Assembly (NCBI GenBank): GCA_937907975.1
Contig: CALEQS010000296.1
Coordinates: 1-48,376, forward strand
Origin: an uncultured Clostridia bacterium
GTDB taxonomy: Bacteria; Bacillota; Clostridia; Oscillospirales; Oscillospiraceae
Reading direction: 5' to 3'
Length of the DNA stretch: 48,376 nt
The notes under the pieces are model-generated. The model made no database searches, was not told the DNA's origin, and saw nothing but the letters and a program-made list of their open reading frames with translations. Shown one piece after another: positions 7,116 through 15,183 of this stretch. The translations under genes were made by a program, and so were the position numbers. Each line of letters starts with the position of its first letter. Positions within the stretch are counted from its first letter, which is position 1.

Positions 7116-7152
7116 AAAGGGAGCGGATGCGCAGTGCACATCCACTCCCTTT
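7116..7152 (-). terminator. Terminator after fliB-like gene
   Basis: A 14-bp stem with one mismatch (7116-7129 with 7139-7152), a nine-base loop, and TTTT at the exit side on the minus strand. It lies just beyond the stop codon of the FliB-like gene and separates it from the feo control region. Confidence 0.7.
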
Positions 7153-7158
7153 CGAACT

Positions 7159-8088
7159 TTATAAATATTCCGCCAGCGCCTCCAGATTCTCCTCGGAGTA
7201 CTCCAGCTCCGCCGACCAGCGGCGCAGCCACTCCACCCGGTCAGCCAGTGTGAGCGTGCCCTTCTCCCGCAGCGTCATTCCCCGCAGTGCCCCCAGCAGC
7301 CGCAGCGTAAATGCGCCGAAATGGAGGGCGAAGCCCTCGTCCCAGCGTTCCAGCCCCCAGGACAGGAAGTAGCGAAAGAGCAGATAGACCATAATGTGCT
7401 CACCGTCACGCTCCATGTCCGCATCCCAGCTCTCCTGAGGATTCTCCCGGAGCCGTTCCAGCACCGTGCGCCACTCCGGCTCCAGGATTTCCAGCGATAA
7501 AAGGAACGCAATGTCCTCGCTCAGGCTGCGCTGCGGCGGATTTTCTCCGCACAGGGAAAACGCTTCACACATTCGTGTTTTCAACGCTTTGGTCCGATCC
7601 TGCAGCCGCAGAATCAACTGCGCACGCAGTTCCAGCAGGGCGTAGTAGTCCTCCCCGGGCTCCTCGTCCTCCGCGTCAAAGGGCAGGCGTAAAAAGCCCA
7701 GCGGCTCTGAATGCGTGAGCAGGAGCCGTCCCGCCTCCTCACAGCACAGCCCCAGTCCCTCCTCCACGCGGTCCGGGAACCAGCTGCGGAACCGGGGATG
7801 ATCTGCACAGATCTGGCACAGGCTGTTCTCCCCCAGCTCCAAAATCAGCTGGCAGAGATTTTCCCCCGTCAGAAAGGGACACCGCTCCCGGCTGTCCAGC
7901 CGGAAGTGCGGGCTGTCCGCCATGTCAATTTCCCGGTGCAGCTTATCTCCCAGCGCGCCGGTGATATTGGAATAGCGCTCCAGCGAGACCTCGTCCACAT
8001 CCACTTCCCATCCCACGCAGCAGCTGTGGCCGCATTTGGATGCGATGCAGGCAAATGCGGGGTAAAAATCAGGTACGACTCGGATCAT
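7159..8088 (-). CDS. FliB-like lysine-N-methylase
   Basis: A 309-residue member of the FliB (flagellin lysine-N-methylase) family. The N-terminus MIRVVPDFYPAFACIASKC is followed by GHSCCVGW, then CPFL, LCQLI, and SLCQICADHPRF. This cysteine-rich first third is diagnostic and has the look of an Fe-S cluster-binding region. The ATG at 8088 overlaps the stop of the preceding PHP gene (ATGA), and GGAGGG is the ribosome site, so the two are translationally coupled. No flagellar genes are in the window, so its methylation target may be another protein; that is inference. A terminator follows. Confidence 0.8.
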   Translation of the reverse strand: MIRVVPDFYPAFACIASKCGHSCCVGWEVDVDEVSLERYSNITGALGDKLHREIDMADSPHFRLDSRERCPFLTGENLCQLILELGENSLCQICADHPRFRSWFPDRVEEGLGLCCEEAGRLLLTHSEPLGFLRLPFDAEDEEPGEDYYALLELRAQLILRLQDRTKALKTRMCEAFSLCGENPPQRSLSEDIAFLLSLEILEPEWRTVLERLRENPQESWDADMERDGEHIMVYLLFRYFLSWGLERWDEGFALHFGAFTLRLLGALRGMTLREKGTLTLADRVEWLRRWSAELEYSEENLEALAEYL

Positions 8089-8942
8089 GCATTTCCCTCC
8101 GGCATATGGGCTTTCAGATCGGTCAGGCATTTCGAGGGCACAATAAGGGCTCCATGCCCCCGGCCCAGCTCAATGTCCAGCTTGTTGGCACCGTGAAAAT
8201 CACTGCCGCCGGTGGTAAAAAGCCCGAACTCCGCCGCCAGCACAGAAAGCCGGTCGATCTGCTCCGCCGTATAGCCTGTATAGTAAATTTCCATGCCGCT
8301 CATGCCCGCTTCCGCGGCATATCGGACGAGGTCATACAATTCCTCTTCGGAATAGCCATACTGGAGCGGATGGGCCAAAACCGCCGTTCCGCCGCAGTTG
8401 CGGATCACGTTTACAGCGTCTTTCATCGGAATATAGGTGCGCGGCAGGTAATATTGCTTTCCGGCCGACAAAAATCTGGCAAAGGCATCCGAAACCGATC
8501 CCGCGATTCCCTGCGCCACCAGCACCCGGGCAAAATGGGGCCGCCCGATGGTCGCGCCGGGGTTCTGAACTTCCAGCTCCTCCAGCGAGATGTCGATGCC
8601 GTCCCGGCGCATCCGCTCCACGATCTTTCCATTGCGGCGGCGGCGGTCTTCGATCACCCAGTCCAGCACCTCCCGCAGGGCCGGAGCGTCTTTGTCCATG
8701 CCATAGCCCAGTACATGGGTGTCCTCTCCCCGGTAATCGGTGGAGATCTCGATGCCAGGGATCACCTCCACCCCCAGCTCCTCGCCCGCCACCTGTGCCT
8801 CTGCCACGCCGTTCATCGTGTCGTGGTCGGTAATGGCCACTGTGCTCAGACCCAGCTCCCGGGCGTGCGCCATAAGCTCCGCAGGCGTCAGCGTGCCGTC
8901 GGACGCAGTGGTGTGGGTGTGAAGATCGATCTGGTTTGCCAT
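8085..8942 (-). CDS. PHP domain phosphoesterase
   Basis: A 285-residue PHP-domain enzyme. Metal-binding motifs are in order: DLHTHTTASDGTLTPAEL near the N-terminus, ITDHDTM, PGIEIST, then VLAHPLQYG and TTGGSDFHG in the last third. This matches the nucleoside 3',5'-bisphosphate phosphatase/RNase AM (YciV) type, which removes 3'-phosphates from pAp and degrades short RNA 5' ends (family knowledge). The substrate here is not proven. I start at the ATG at 8942, since AAGGAAG is correctly spaced for it; a GTG three codons upstream sits too close to the site. It is coupled to the FliB-like gene by a four-base overlap. Confidence 0.88.
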   Translation of the reverse strand: MANQIDLHTHTTASDGTLTPAELMAHARELGLSTVAITDHDTMNGVAEAQVAGEELGVEVIPGIEISTDYRGEDTHVLGYGMDKDAPALREVLDWVIEDRRRRNGKIVERMRRDGIDISLEELEVQNPGATIGRPHFARVLVAQGIAGSVSDAFARFLSAGKQYYLPRTYIPMKDAVNVIRNCGGTAVLAHPLQYGYSEEELYDLVRYAAEAGMSGMEIYYTGYTAEQIDRLSVLAAEFGLFTTGGSDFHGANKLDIELGRGHGALIVPSKCLTDLKAHMPEGNA

Positions 8943-8984
8943 TGTGCTCACTTCCTTGTCTCTATACTCCGATTATAACATAAA

Positions 8985-9016
8985 AATTCTGCTCCGCCAA
9001 AGGGCGGAGCAGAATT
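8985..9016 (-). terminator. Terminator of the sufCB operon
   Basis: A perfect 14-bp stem (8985-8998 with 9003-9016) closes a four-base loop, followed on the minus strand by TTTTTATG. It directly follows the SufB-like gene and precedes the promoter region of the PHP gene. Confidence 0.9.
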
Positions 9017-9031
9017 CAAATTGCCAAAATT

Positions 9032-9964
9032 TTATTTCAGGAACCCCTGCAGGATGCGCTCCTCAGCCTCCTCGGCGGTGAAGCCCAGCGTCTCCAGCTT
9101 CAGGATCTGGTCGCCGGCGATCTTGCCGATGGCGGCCTCATGGATCAGGCTGGCATCCACATGGTTGGCGGTAATGGCGGGAATGGACTGCACCCGGCCA
9201 TTGTCCATGATGATGGAATCGCACTGCACATGACCGAAGCAGAGGTTGTTGCCCTCCACATTGGGGTGGAACACCTGACGGGAGTTCTCCTTCGCCACAC
9301 TGCGGGAGATGACCCGGGCCTTGGTGTCATGGCCGTTGAGGATAATATCCACATCGGAGTTGGCCGTCTGGTCTCCATGGGTCATCAGCTTTTCGGTCAG
9401 CATGACCTCGCTGTGATCTCCCTCGGCCACAACCTTGGTGTAGCGCTTGGTGGAATCCACACCGCCGATCTGGCTGGTGTCCATGACCACAGTAGCGCCC
9501 TCCTGCAGATAGACGATGGTCTGAGGATTCAGAATGCGTCCGCCGGTGCCATCGCCCGCGCCATAGTGCACCTCCACATAAGACACCTTGGAACTCTTGC
9601 CCACATAGAAGGTGTGGATGCCATTGTGCTTGGAGTCCTCGCAACCGCAGTTATGGATGCCGCAGCCCGCAATGATGGTGACATCGCAGTTCTCACCGAT
9701 GAAAAAATCGTTGTAGACCAGATCCTCCAGGCCGCTCTTGGTCAGCACCACGGGGATAAACGCCTTCTCATTGACGGTGCCGTCGGCGACGCGGATGTCG
9801 ATGCCCGGCTTGTCCGTCTTAGGGGTGATCTTGATATGATCGGAGGACTTGCGCTCCTCGCCCTTGCCGTCCAGCCGGAAGTTATACGCCCCATCTGGGG
9901 TGCTTTTCAGGCCGGAGATCTTCTCCAGCATGGCAGAAACGGTCTCACTGTAATGCTCGCTCAT
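9032..9964 (-). CDS. sufB: SufB/SufD family Fe-S assembly scaffold
   Basis: A 310-residue SufBD-family protein with the beta-helix core: FFIGENCDVTIIAGCGIHN, SYVEVHYGAGDGTGGRILNP, then the conserved end with VQCDSIIMDNGRVQSIP, then ANHVDASLIHEAAIGKI. It is shorter than E. coli SufB, as expected for the two-gene SufCB (minimal Sms) system of anaerobes, where one SufB-like protein with SufC builds Fe-S clusters. CGCGIHNCGC and conserved His/Glu residues are candidate cluster ligands. AAAGGAGGGG precedes its ATG. It starts 14 bases after sufC, in one operon read leftward. Confidence 0.9.
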   Translation of the reverse strand: MSEHYSETVSAMLEKISGLKSTPDGAYNFRLDGKGEERKSSDHIKITPKTDKPGIDIRVADGTVNEKAFIPVVLTKSGLEDLVYNDFFIGENCDVTIIAGCGIHNCGCEDSKHNGIHTFYVGKSSKVSYVEVHYGAGDGTGGRILNPQTIVYLQEGATVVMDTSQIGGVDSTKRYTKVVAEGDHSEVMLTEKLMTHGDQTANSDVDIILNGHDTKARVISRSVAKENSRQVFHPNVEGNNLCFGHVQCDSIIMDNGRVQSIPAITANHVDASLIHEAAIGKIAGDQILKLETLGFTAEEAEERILQGFLK

Positions 9965-9978
9965 AAAACGCCCCTCCT

Positions 9979-10701
9979 TTACAGACAGTCGGCGCAGCCG
10001 CCGCTCTGACCGGCGCTCTCGATCTGCTCCAGCAGTTCGGACGCCGGGCCGTGGCCGGTGACCCGGCCGCCGGAGATCAGCACAACTTCGTCAGCCAGAC
10101 GAATGATCCGCTCCTGATGGGAAATGATGATCATAGAGGCGGTACCCCGGCGGTGGATCTGCTGGAAGGTCTCGGTCAGGCGGCCGAAGCTCCACAGGTC
10201 GATGCCGGCCTCCGGCTCGTCGAAGATCATCAGCTCCGCATTGCGGGCCAGAATGGTGGCGATTTCAATGCGCTTAAGCTCACCGCCGGAGAGGCTGGCA
10301 TCCACATCCCGGTCGATATACTCCTGACTGCACAGGCCCACCTGGGCCAGATAGTGGCAGGCGTCCTCCCGGCTGATCTGCTTCCCGGCGGCGCACTCCA
10401 GCAGATCAGACACCTTCATTCCCTTGAAGCGGGGCGGCTGCTGAAAGCCGTAGCTTATGCCCCTGCGGGCCCGCTCAGTGACGTTCAGGCCGTCGATGCG
10501 CTCGCCATCCAGCCAGATCTCGCCGGAGGTGGCGGGCTCGATGCCCATGATGACCCGGGCCAGCGTGGACTTGCCGCTGCCGTTGGGGCCGGTGATGACT
10601 ACCAGCTTGCCGTCCGGCACGGTGAGATCAATGTGATTTAAAATGTCGATCCGTTTTCCGTCCCCGGGGACAGAAAAACACAGGTCGCGAAGTTCCAGCA
10701 T
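9979..10701 (-). CDS. sufC: SufC-type ABC ATPase
   Basis: A 240-residue ATPase: Walker A GPNGSGKST, the SufC-specific YGFQQPPRFKG Q-loop, signature LSGGELKRIEIA, Walker B ELMIFDEPEAGID and switch His in IIISHQERI. SufC drives cluster assembly on the SufB scaffold in the cytoplasm. I start at the ATG at 10701 (MLELRDLCFS); a GTG three codons upstream is possible. The C-terminus GGCADCL has two cysteines. It is the first gene of the sufCB operon, with a good promoter at 10758-10786. No sufS or sufU is next to it; the window's cysteine desulfurase is at 23221-24375. Confidence 0.93.
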   Translation of the reverse strand: MLELRDLCFSVPGDGKRIDILNHIDLTVPDGKLVVITGPNGSGKSTLARVIMGIEPATSGEIWLDGERIDGLNVTERARRGISYGFQQPPRFKGMKVSDLLECAAGKQISREDACHYLAQVGLCSQEYIDRDVDASLSGGELKRIEIATILARNAELMIFDEPEAGIDLWSFGRLTETFQQIHRRGTASMIIISHQERIIRLADEVVLISGGRVTGHGPASELLEQIESAGQSGGCADCL

Positions 10702-10757
10702 AAATTTCACTGCCTTTTATCCTTGAAATAGGCCGCTCTCTGTCGGCGTGTTTTTCT

Positions 10758-10786
10758 ATTATATCCAGATTTTCCAATGGGCGCAA
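10758..10786 (-). promoter_or_regulatory. sufCB promoter
   Basis: On the minus strand TTGCGC (10786-10781), a 17-base spacer, and a perfect TATAAT (10763-10758). The sufC start codon follows about 57 bases downstream. Confidence 0.7.
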
Positions 10787-10823
10787 GCTAATTCCCTAAA
10801 ATCACCCGGAAATAAGGAAAATA

Positions 10824-10863
10824 AAATCTGCCCGGAGCTTCTTACAAAGCTCCGGGCAGATTT
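10824..10863 (-). terminator. Terminator after ornithine carbamoyltransferase
   Basis: A perfect 17-bp stem (10824-10840 with 10847-10863) with a six-base loop, then a T-rich tract on the minus strand. It stands 16 bases beyond the OTC stop codon and upstream of the sufCB promoter. Confidence 0.9.
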
Positions 10864-10879
10864 CAGGCTGTTTCAATTA

Positions 10880-11863
10880 TCACAGAGTTGCGGCCATGAC
10901 CGCCTTGATGGTGTGCATCCGGTTCTCCGCCTCGTCAAAGACGATGGAGCACTCGGACTCGAACACCTCGTCGGTGACCTCCATCTCGGCCCGGCCGAAC
11001 CGCTCGCCCATCTCCCTGCCGACAGTGGTCTTGTGATCGTGGAAGGCGGGCAGGCAGTGCATGAACACGCAGTTGTCCGCGCCGTTGTCCATGGTGGCCT
11101 TGTTCACCTGATAGGGAGCCAGATCGTGGATGCGCTCCTCCCAGACCTCCACAGGCTCACCCATGGACACCCACACGTCGGTGTAAATGACATTGGCGCC
11201 CTTGGTGCCCTCGGCCGGGTCATCAGTAAAGCGGATAGTGGCTCCGGTCTCGGCGGCGATGGCCTGGCACTGCGCCACCAGCGCGGCGTCCGGCTGATAC
11301 TTCTCCGGGCAGCAGCCGGTGAAGTTCATGCCCATCTTGGCACAGCCGATCATCAGAGAGTTGCCCATGTTGTAGCGGGCGTCGCCCATATAGGTAAAGT
11401 TGATGCCCTTCAGGGTGCCGAACTTCTCCCGAATGGTCAGGAAATCCGCCAGGATCTGCGTGGGGTGGAACTCATTGGTCAGGCCGTTCCAGACCGGAAC
11501 ACCGGCATACTGAGCCAGCTCCTCCACGATCTCCTGACCGTAGCCACGGTATTCGATGCCGTCAAACATACGCCCCAGCACCCGGGCGGTGTCGGCGATG
11601 GACTCCTTCTTGCCGATCTGGGAACCGGATGAATCCAGATAGGTCACCTGCATACCCAGATCATGGGCAGCCACCTCAAATGCGCAGCGGGTGCGGGTGG
11701 AAGTCTTTTCAAAGATGAGGGCAATGTTTTTGCCCCGCAGCATATCGTGGGCCACACCGGCCTTCTTCTTGGCTTTCAGCTCGGCAGCCAGATCCAGCAG
11801 ATAGCCGATCTCATCCGGGGTATAGTCCAGCAGCTTCAGGAAGTTTCTTCCTTTTAAATTCAT
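10880..11863 (-). CDS. Ornithine carbamoyltransferase
   Basis: A 327-residue OTC that condenses ornithine with carbamoyl phosphate to citrulline, or runs in reverse in the arginine deiminase pathway. The carbamoyl phosphate motif FEKTSTRTRCAFE is near residue 55, NGLTNEFHPTQILADF follows, then the ornithine loop and FMHCLPAFHD with the catalytic Cys. The ATG at 11863 has GGAGG eight bases before it. It stands alone, without arcA, arcC or argG/argH nearby, so anabolic (argF) versus catabolic (arcB) use cannot be decided here. The next gene upstream is divergent. Confidence 0.95.
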   Translation of the reverse strand: MNLKGRNFLKLLDYTPDEIGYLLDLAAELKAKKKAGVAHDMLRGKNIALIFEKTSTRTRCAFEVAAHDLGMQVTYLDSSGSQIGKKESIADTARVLGRMFDGIEYRGYGQEIVEELAQYAGVPVWNGLTNEFHPTQILADFLTIREKFGTLKGINFTYMGDARYNMGNSLMIGCAKMGMNFTGCCPEKYQPDAALVAQCQAIAAETGATIRFTDDPAEGTKGANVIYTDVWVSMGEPVEVWEERIHDLAPYQVNKATMDNGADNCVFMHCLPAFHDHKTTVGREMGERFGRAEMEVTDEVFESECSIVFDEAENRMHTIKAVMAATL

Positions 11864-11963
11864 TGCGTTTTCCTCCATTCAAACGGTGCGGCGTGACCAC
11901 CGCGCCGGTCAGGCTCTTATGCTTTAGCATATCACACCGGCAAAGAAATCGCAATATGAGGAT

Positions 11964-11992
11964 TTGACTTTTCTGCTTTGACCGGGTAAAAT
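11964..11992 (+). promoter_or_regulatory. Promoter of HAD phosphatase gene
   Basis: TTGACT (11964-11969), a 17-base spacer and TAAAAT (11987-11992) on the plus strand, about 50 bases before the HAD gene start at 12043. Confidence 0.6.
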
Positions 11993-12042
11993 CAACCCAT
12001 CAACAAAGAACTGCACGCGCCGCTTCTGCGGCAGGGAGAAAC

Positions 12043-12753
12043 ATGATGCTGCAAGCTATTTTATTCGATCTGGACGGCACGCTGCTGCCCATGGACAACG
12101 ACTATTTTACCAAGGTCTACTTCCAGCACCTCGCCGTCACCGCCGCCCAGTGGGGCTATACGGACACCAAGTTGCTGGTCAAGGCGGTCTGGGCCGGTGT
12201 GGAGTCCATGGTGAAGAATGACGGCAGACGCACCAATTACAACGCCTTCTGGCAGACCTTCGGGGCGGTCATGGGGCCGGACAGCCTGAAGGATATTCCG
12301 AAGTTTTCCTCATTTTATGAGAACGACTTCCACAATGCCCGCTCTGCCACTTTCCCAGCCCCGCTGGCCCGAAAGGCCGTGGAGCTGGCCCACGAAAAAG
12401 CGGAAAAAGTCATTCTGGCCACCAACCCCATCTTCCCCGCCAACGGCGACGCCACCCGGTTGAGCTGGATCGGTCTGAAGATGGAGGACTTCGACCTGGT
12501 CACCGACTATCAGAACTCCTGCCACTGCAAACCGAATCCGGCCTATTATCAGGACATTCTCGCCCAGTTTGACCTTGACGCGTCAAAATGCCTGATGGTG
12601 GGCAACGATGTGCAGGAGGATGTGGAGGCCGCCAGCGCCGTCGGAATGCCGGTCTACCTGCTCAACGACCACACCATTCACCGGACAGATGCCCCCATCA
12701 CCTGCCCCCAGGGCAGCTACGAAGAGCTCATTCAGTATCTTGAACAGCTGTGA
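12043..12753 (+). CDS. HAD family hydrolase
   Basis: A 236-residue HAD phosphatase. Motif I is ILFDLDGTLLP at the N-terminus with both catalytic Asp residues. A helical cap domain follows, then motif II VILATNPIF, motif III Lys in CHCKPNPAYY and motif IV MVGNDVQEDVEAA. This is the YjjG/phosphoglycolate phosphatase-like subclass I layout. The substrate is unknown. It is a single-gene unit with its own promoter, and a GGGAGA site precedes the start. A terminator overlaps the stop codon region at 12753-12783. Confidence 0.85.
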   Translation: MMLQAILFDLDGTLLPMDNDYFTKVYFQHLAVTAAQWGYTDTKLLVKAVWAGVESMVKNDGRRTNYNAFWQTFGAVMGPDSLKDIPKFSSFYENDFHNARSATFPAPLARKAVELAHEKAEKVILATNPIFPANGDATRLSWIGLKMEDFDLVTDYQNSCHCKPNPAYYQDILAQFDLDASKCLMVGNDVQEDVEAASAVGMPVYLLNDHTIHRTDAPITCPQGSYEELIQYLEQL

Positions 12754-12783
12754 AAAAGAGACGCCTGACGGCGTCTCTTTTTT
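12753..12783 (+). terminator. Terminator of HAD gene
   Basis: A 13-bp stem (12753-12765 with 12770-12782) with loop TGAC and a run of six T. It starts in the last base of the HAD stop codon and reaches into the end of the convergent kinase gene, so it can act on both. Confidence 0.85.
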
Positions 12784-13507
12784 AATCTCTTGCGGCCTCC
12801 TGAATAGCCCGGGCGGTCTGCTCAATGGTGCAGTTCTCCGCGTCTACGGTGATGTCCGCTGCCTGCTCATAGATGGGCGTGCGGTAATCGTAGAGATCCT
12901 TCAGCGTCTGGCCGGGGGCCAGGGTGATGCCCCGGGTGGCCAGATTGGGAATGCGCCGGGCGATCTCCTCATAGGGATGGCGCAGATAGACGATCTTGCC
13001 CAGCTCCCGCAGCCGCTTCAGGCCCCGGGGATTGAGCACGGCGGAGCCGCCGGTGGCGATGACGGTGTTGGTGCAGTCCAGACTCTCCACCGCGTCGGCC
13101 TCCCGCTCCAGAAAGCCCTCATTGCCCTCGGCCGCAATGATCTCCTGCAACCGCTTGCCATTCTGCTTCTGGATGACCAGATCTACATCGACAAAGTCCC
13201 AGCCCAGGATCTTGGCCAGCACCACGCCCACGGTGCTCTTGCCGCAGCCCGGCATACCGACGAGCACCAGATTCTTTCCCCGGACCGGCTCAAAGCGGTA
13301 GGTCTGCTCTGCGTCCGGGTACTTCTCCCGGTCCACCTCGCTCATGAACATATCGTAGGGGCGAGCGTAGACCTCCCCCTTGCCGTAGAGCTGCTGGTAA
13401 ATGACCAGTGTCTCCCCTGTCTCGCTGTGAATGGCGGTGCCCAGCACCTTATAGAGTTTATTTTTAAAGTGACGATAGGTGGCTCCCACCTTGAGTTCGC
13501 GCGTCAT
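12782..13507 (-). CDS. DUF1653-shikimate kinase fusion
   Basis: A 241-residue two-domain protein. Residues about 1-70 form a DUF1653 domain (VGATYRHFKNKLYKVLGTA, LVIYQQLYGKGEVYARPYDMF). Residues about 75-240 are a shikimate kinase: P-loop GMPGCGKSTVG, DFVDVD for shikimate binding, LEREADAV, IATGGSAV and the lid RRIPNLATRGI. The kinase phosphorylates shikimate at O3 in chorismate synthesis (family knowledge). The ATG at 13507 has GGGAGGAA upstream; the open frame before it lacks a site. There are no other aro genes nearby. The fusion is unusual, and what the DUF1653 part does is unknown. Confidence 0.87.
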   Translation of the reverse strand: MTRELKVGATYRHFKNKLYKVLGTAIHSETGETLVIYQQLYGKGEVYARPYDMFMSEVDREKYPDAEQTYRFEPVRGKNLVLVGMPGCGKSTVGVVLAKILGWDFVDVDLVIQKQNGKRLQEIIAAEGNEGFLEREADAVESLDCTNTVIATGGSAVLNPRGLKRLRELGKIVYLRHPYEEIARRIPNLATRGITLAPGQTLKDLYDYRTPIYEQAADITVDAENCTIEQTARAIQEAARD

Positions 13508-13602
13508 TGAAATTCCTCCCGGAGCATTCAAATTGTTACTACGATAGCACAGCCACCGAAAAATTACAAGAGCGCCGCCCCTTTCCTGTTTAAATCCCAC
13601 CT

Positions 13603-13630
13603 TTACAATCGGTTATTGGGCAGGTATAAT
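13603..13630 (+). promoter_or_regulatory. MocR gene promoter
   Basis: TTACAA (13603-13608), a 16-base spacer and a perfect TATAAT (13625-13630). A direct repeat GGCCAG at 13665-13670 and 13676-13681, 11 bp apart, lies between promoter and start codon and is a possible operator. Confidence 0.6.
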
Positions 13631-13696
13631 CAAACTGACCTTAATCTTTTTTTCAAGACTTACAGGCCAGTTTATGGCCAGACTGGGGATAACGCT

Positions 13697-15118
13697 ATGC
13701 TGACTTACGATCTCGACCGCACCGGCGGGTGCAGTCTCTATGAATCGCTCTACCGCCGCATCCGGGAGGACATCCTCGCCGGCCGTCTGGCCGCCGGTGA
13801 AAAGCTGCCCAGCAAACGGCTGCTGGCCAAGCACCTGAGCGTCAGCGTCATTACTGTGGAAAACGCCTATGCCCAGCTGGCGGCGGAAGGCTACATCTAC
13901 TCTCTGCCCAAGCGGGGCTTTTTCGTGGAAAAGCTGGCCCCGGAGGACTTTCCTCAGCAGCATCCGGCCCCTCGTCCCGCCCCGGCGCCAAGCGCGCCGA
14001 AGCCGGCGGAGCAGACCGGCTGGTTTGCAGATCTGGTGACCAACCACATCCCGGCAGAGAACTTCCCCTTCTCCACCTGGGCCAAGCTGATGCGCAATGT
14101 GCTCAGCCTTGAGGAGGACGAGCTGATGCGCTCTCCTTCGGCCCAGGGCCGCCGGGAGCTGCAGGAGGCCATTGCCGAACATCTCTACCACTTCCGGGGG
14201 ATGTCGGTGGAGCCGGAGCAGATCGTCATCGGCGCGGGCACCGAATACCTTTACGGCCTACTGGTGCAGTTCCTGGGCCGGGACAAGCTCTACGGTGTGG
14301 AAGAACCGGGCTATCAGAAGCCGGGGCAGATCTATGAGAGCTGCGGAGCCCGCAGTGTGGCCATCCCCATGGACGATGCCGGCGTGCAGACTGACGCACT
14401 GGAGACCGAGGGAGTGGACGTGCTCCACATCTCCCCCTCTCATCATTTTCCCACCGGCATTGTCATGCCGGTCAGCCGCCGCTATGAGCTGCTGGGCTGG
14501 TGCGCCCGGGAGGAGGGGCGCTATATTCTGGAGGACGACTACGATTGTGAGTTCCGCACCAGCGGCAGACCGATCCCCACGCTCCAGAGCATCGACGCCT
14601 CTGACCGTGTCATTTATATCAATACCTTCTCCAAAACGCTGGCCTCCACCATCCGTATCAGCTATATGGTGCTGCCCCGTTCTCTGGTGGGACCGTTCCA
14701 CGAAAAGCTGGGCTTTTACGCCTGCACCGTGTCCAGCTTTGAGCAGCTGGTGCTGGCCCAGTTCATCCGGGAGGGATACTTTGAAAAACACCTGAATCGT
14801 ATGCGCAATCATTACAAGGCCCAGAAGGCCAGCATCCTCCAGCAGCTGCGGGAGAGCTCCATCGCGCCAAAGCTCTCCGTGCGCATGGAGAACGAGGGCC
14901 TGCACTTTCTGCTGGAGGTGCACGCCGATCTGGAGGACCATCAGCTCATCGAGGCCGCCCAGCGCCGGGGTGTGCGCATCAGCTGCCTGAGCCAGTATTA
15001 CCGTGGCGCCCCCACCCGGGATCACGTCATCGTGCTCAACTATGCCGGTCTGCCCTCCGACCGCACCGGGGAGGCCATTTCCCGGCTGATCGAGAGCATC
15101 GCAGATGTGATCGTCTGA
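13697..15118 (+). CDS. MocR-type PLP-dependent regulator (GntR family)
   Basis: A 473-residue fusion of a GntR winged helix (about 12-85: SLYESLYRRIREDILAGRL, LPSKRLLAKHLSVSVITVENAYAQL) and a class I aminotransferase domain. PLP-domain landmarks are PSAQGRRELQEAIAEHL, EEPGYQK, HHFPTGIVMP, ILEDDYDCEFR and the candidate PLP lysine in NTFSKTLASTIRISYMVLP. Members such as PdxR and GabR use bound PLP as an effector rather than catalysing transamination. The ATG at 13697 follows GGGGAT. It is divergent from the shikimate kinase fusion and its target is not evident; no pdxST or gab genes are present. Confidence 0.92.
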   Translation: MLTYDLDRTGGCSLYESLYRRIREDILAGRLAAGEKLPSKRLLAKHLSVSVITVENAYAQLAAEGYIYSLPKRGFFVEKLAPEDFPQQHPAPRPAPAPSAPKPAEQTGWFADLVTNHIPAENFPFSTWAKLMRNVLSLEEDELMRSPSAQGRRELQEAIAEHLYHFRGMSVEPEQIVIGAGTEYLYGLLVQFLGRDKLYGVEEPGYQKPGQIYESCGARSVAIPMDDAGVQTDALETEGVDVLHISPSHHFPTGIVMPVSRRYELLGWCAREEGRYILEDDYDCEFRTSGRPIPTLQSIDASDRVIYINTFSKTLASTIRISYMVLPRSLVGPFHEKLGFYACTVSSFEQLVLAQFIREGYFEKHLNRMRNHYKAQKASILQQLRESSIAPKLSVRMENEGLHFLLEVHADLEDHQLIEAAQRRGVRISCLSQYYRGAPTRDHVIVLNYAGLPSDRTGEAISRLIESIADVIV

Positions 15119-15130
15119 TTTTATATATGA

Positions 15131-15171
15131 ATACCCTCCAGTCTGAAGCATACTTTCAGACTGGAGGGTAT
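15131..15171. terminator. Bidirectional terminator after MocR gene
   Basis: A perfect 17-bp stem (15131-15147 with 15155-15171), a seven-base loop and T5 on the plus side. It separates the MocR gene from the convergent broken LysR gene. Confidence 0.9.
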
Positions 15172-15183
15172 TTTTATCCAATA

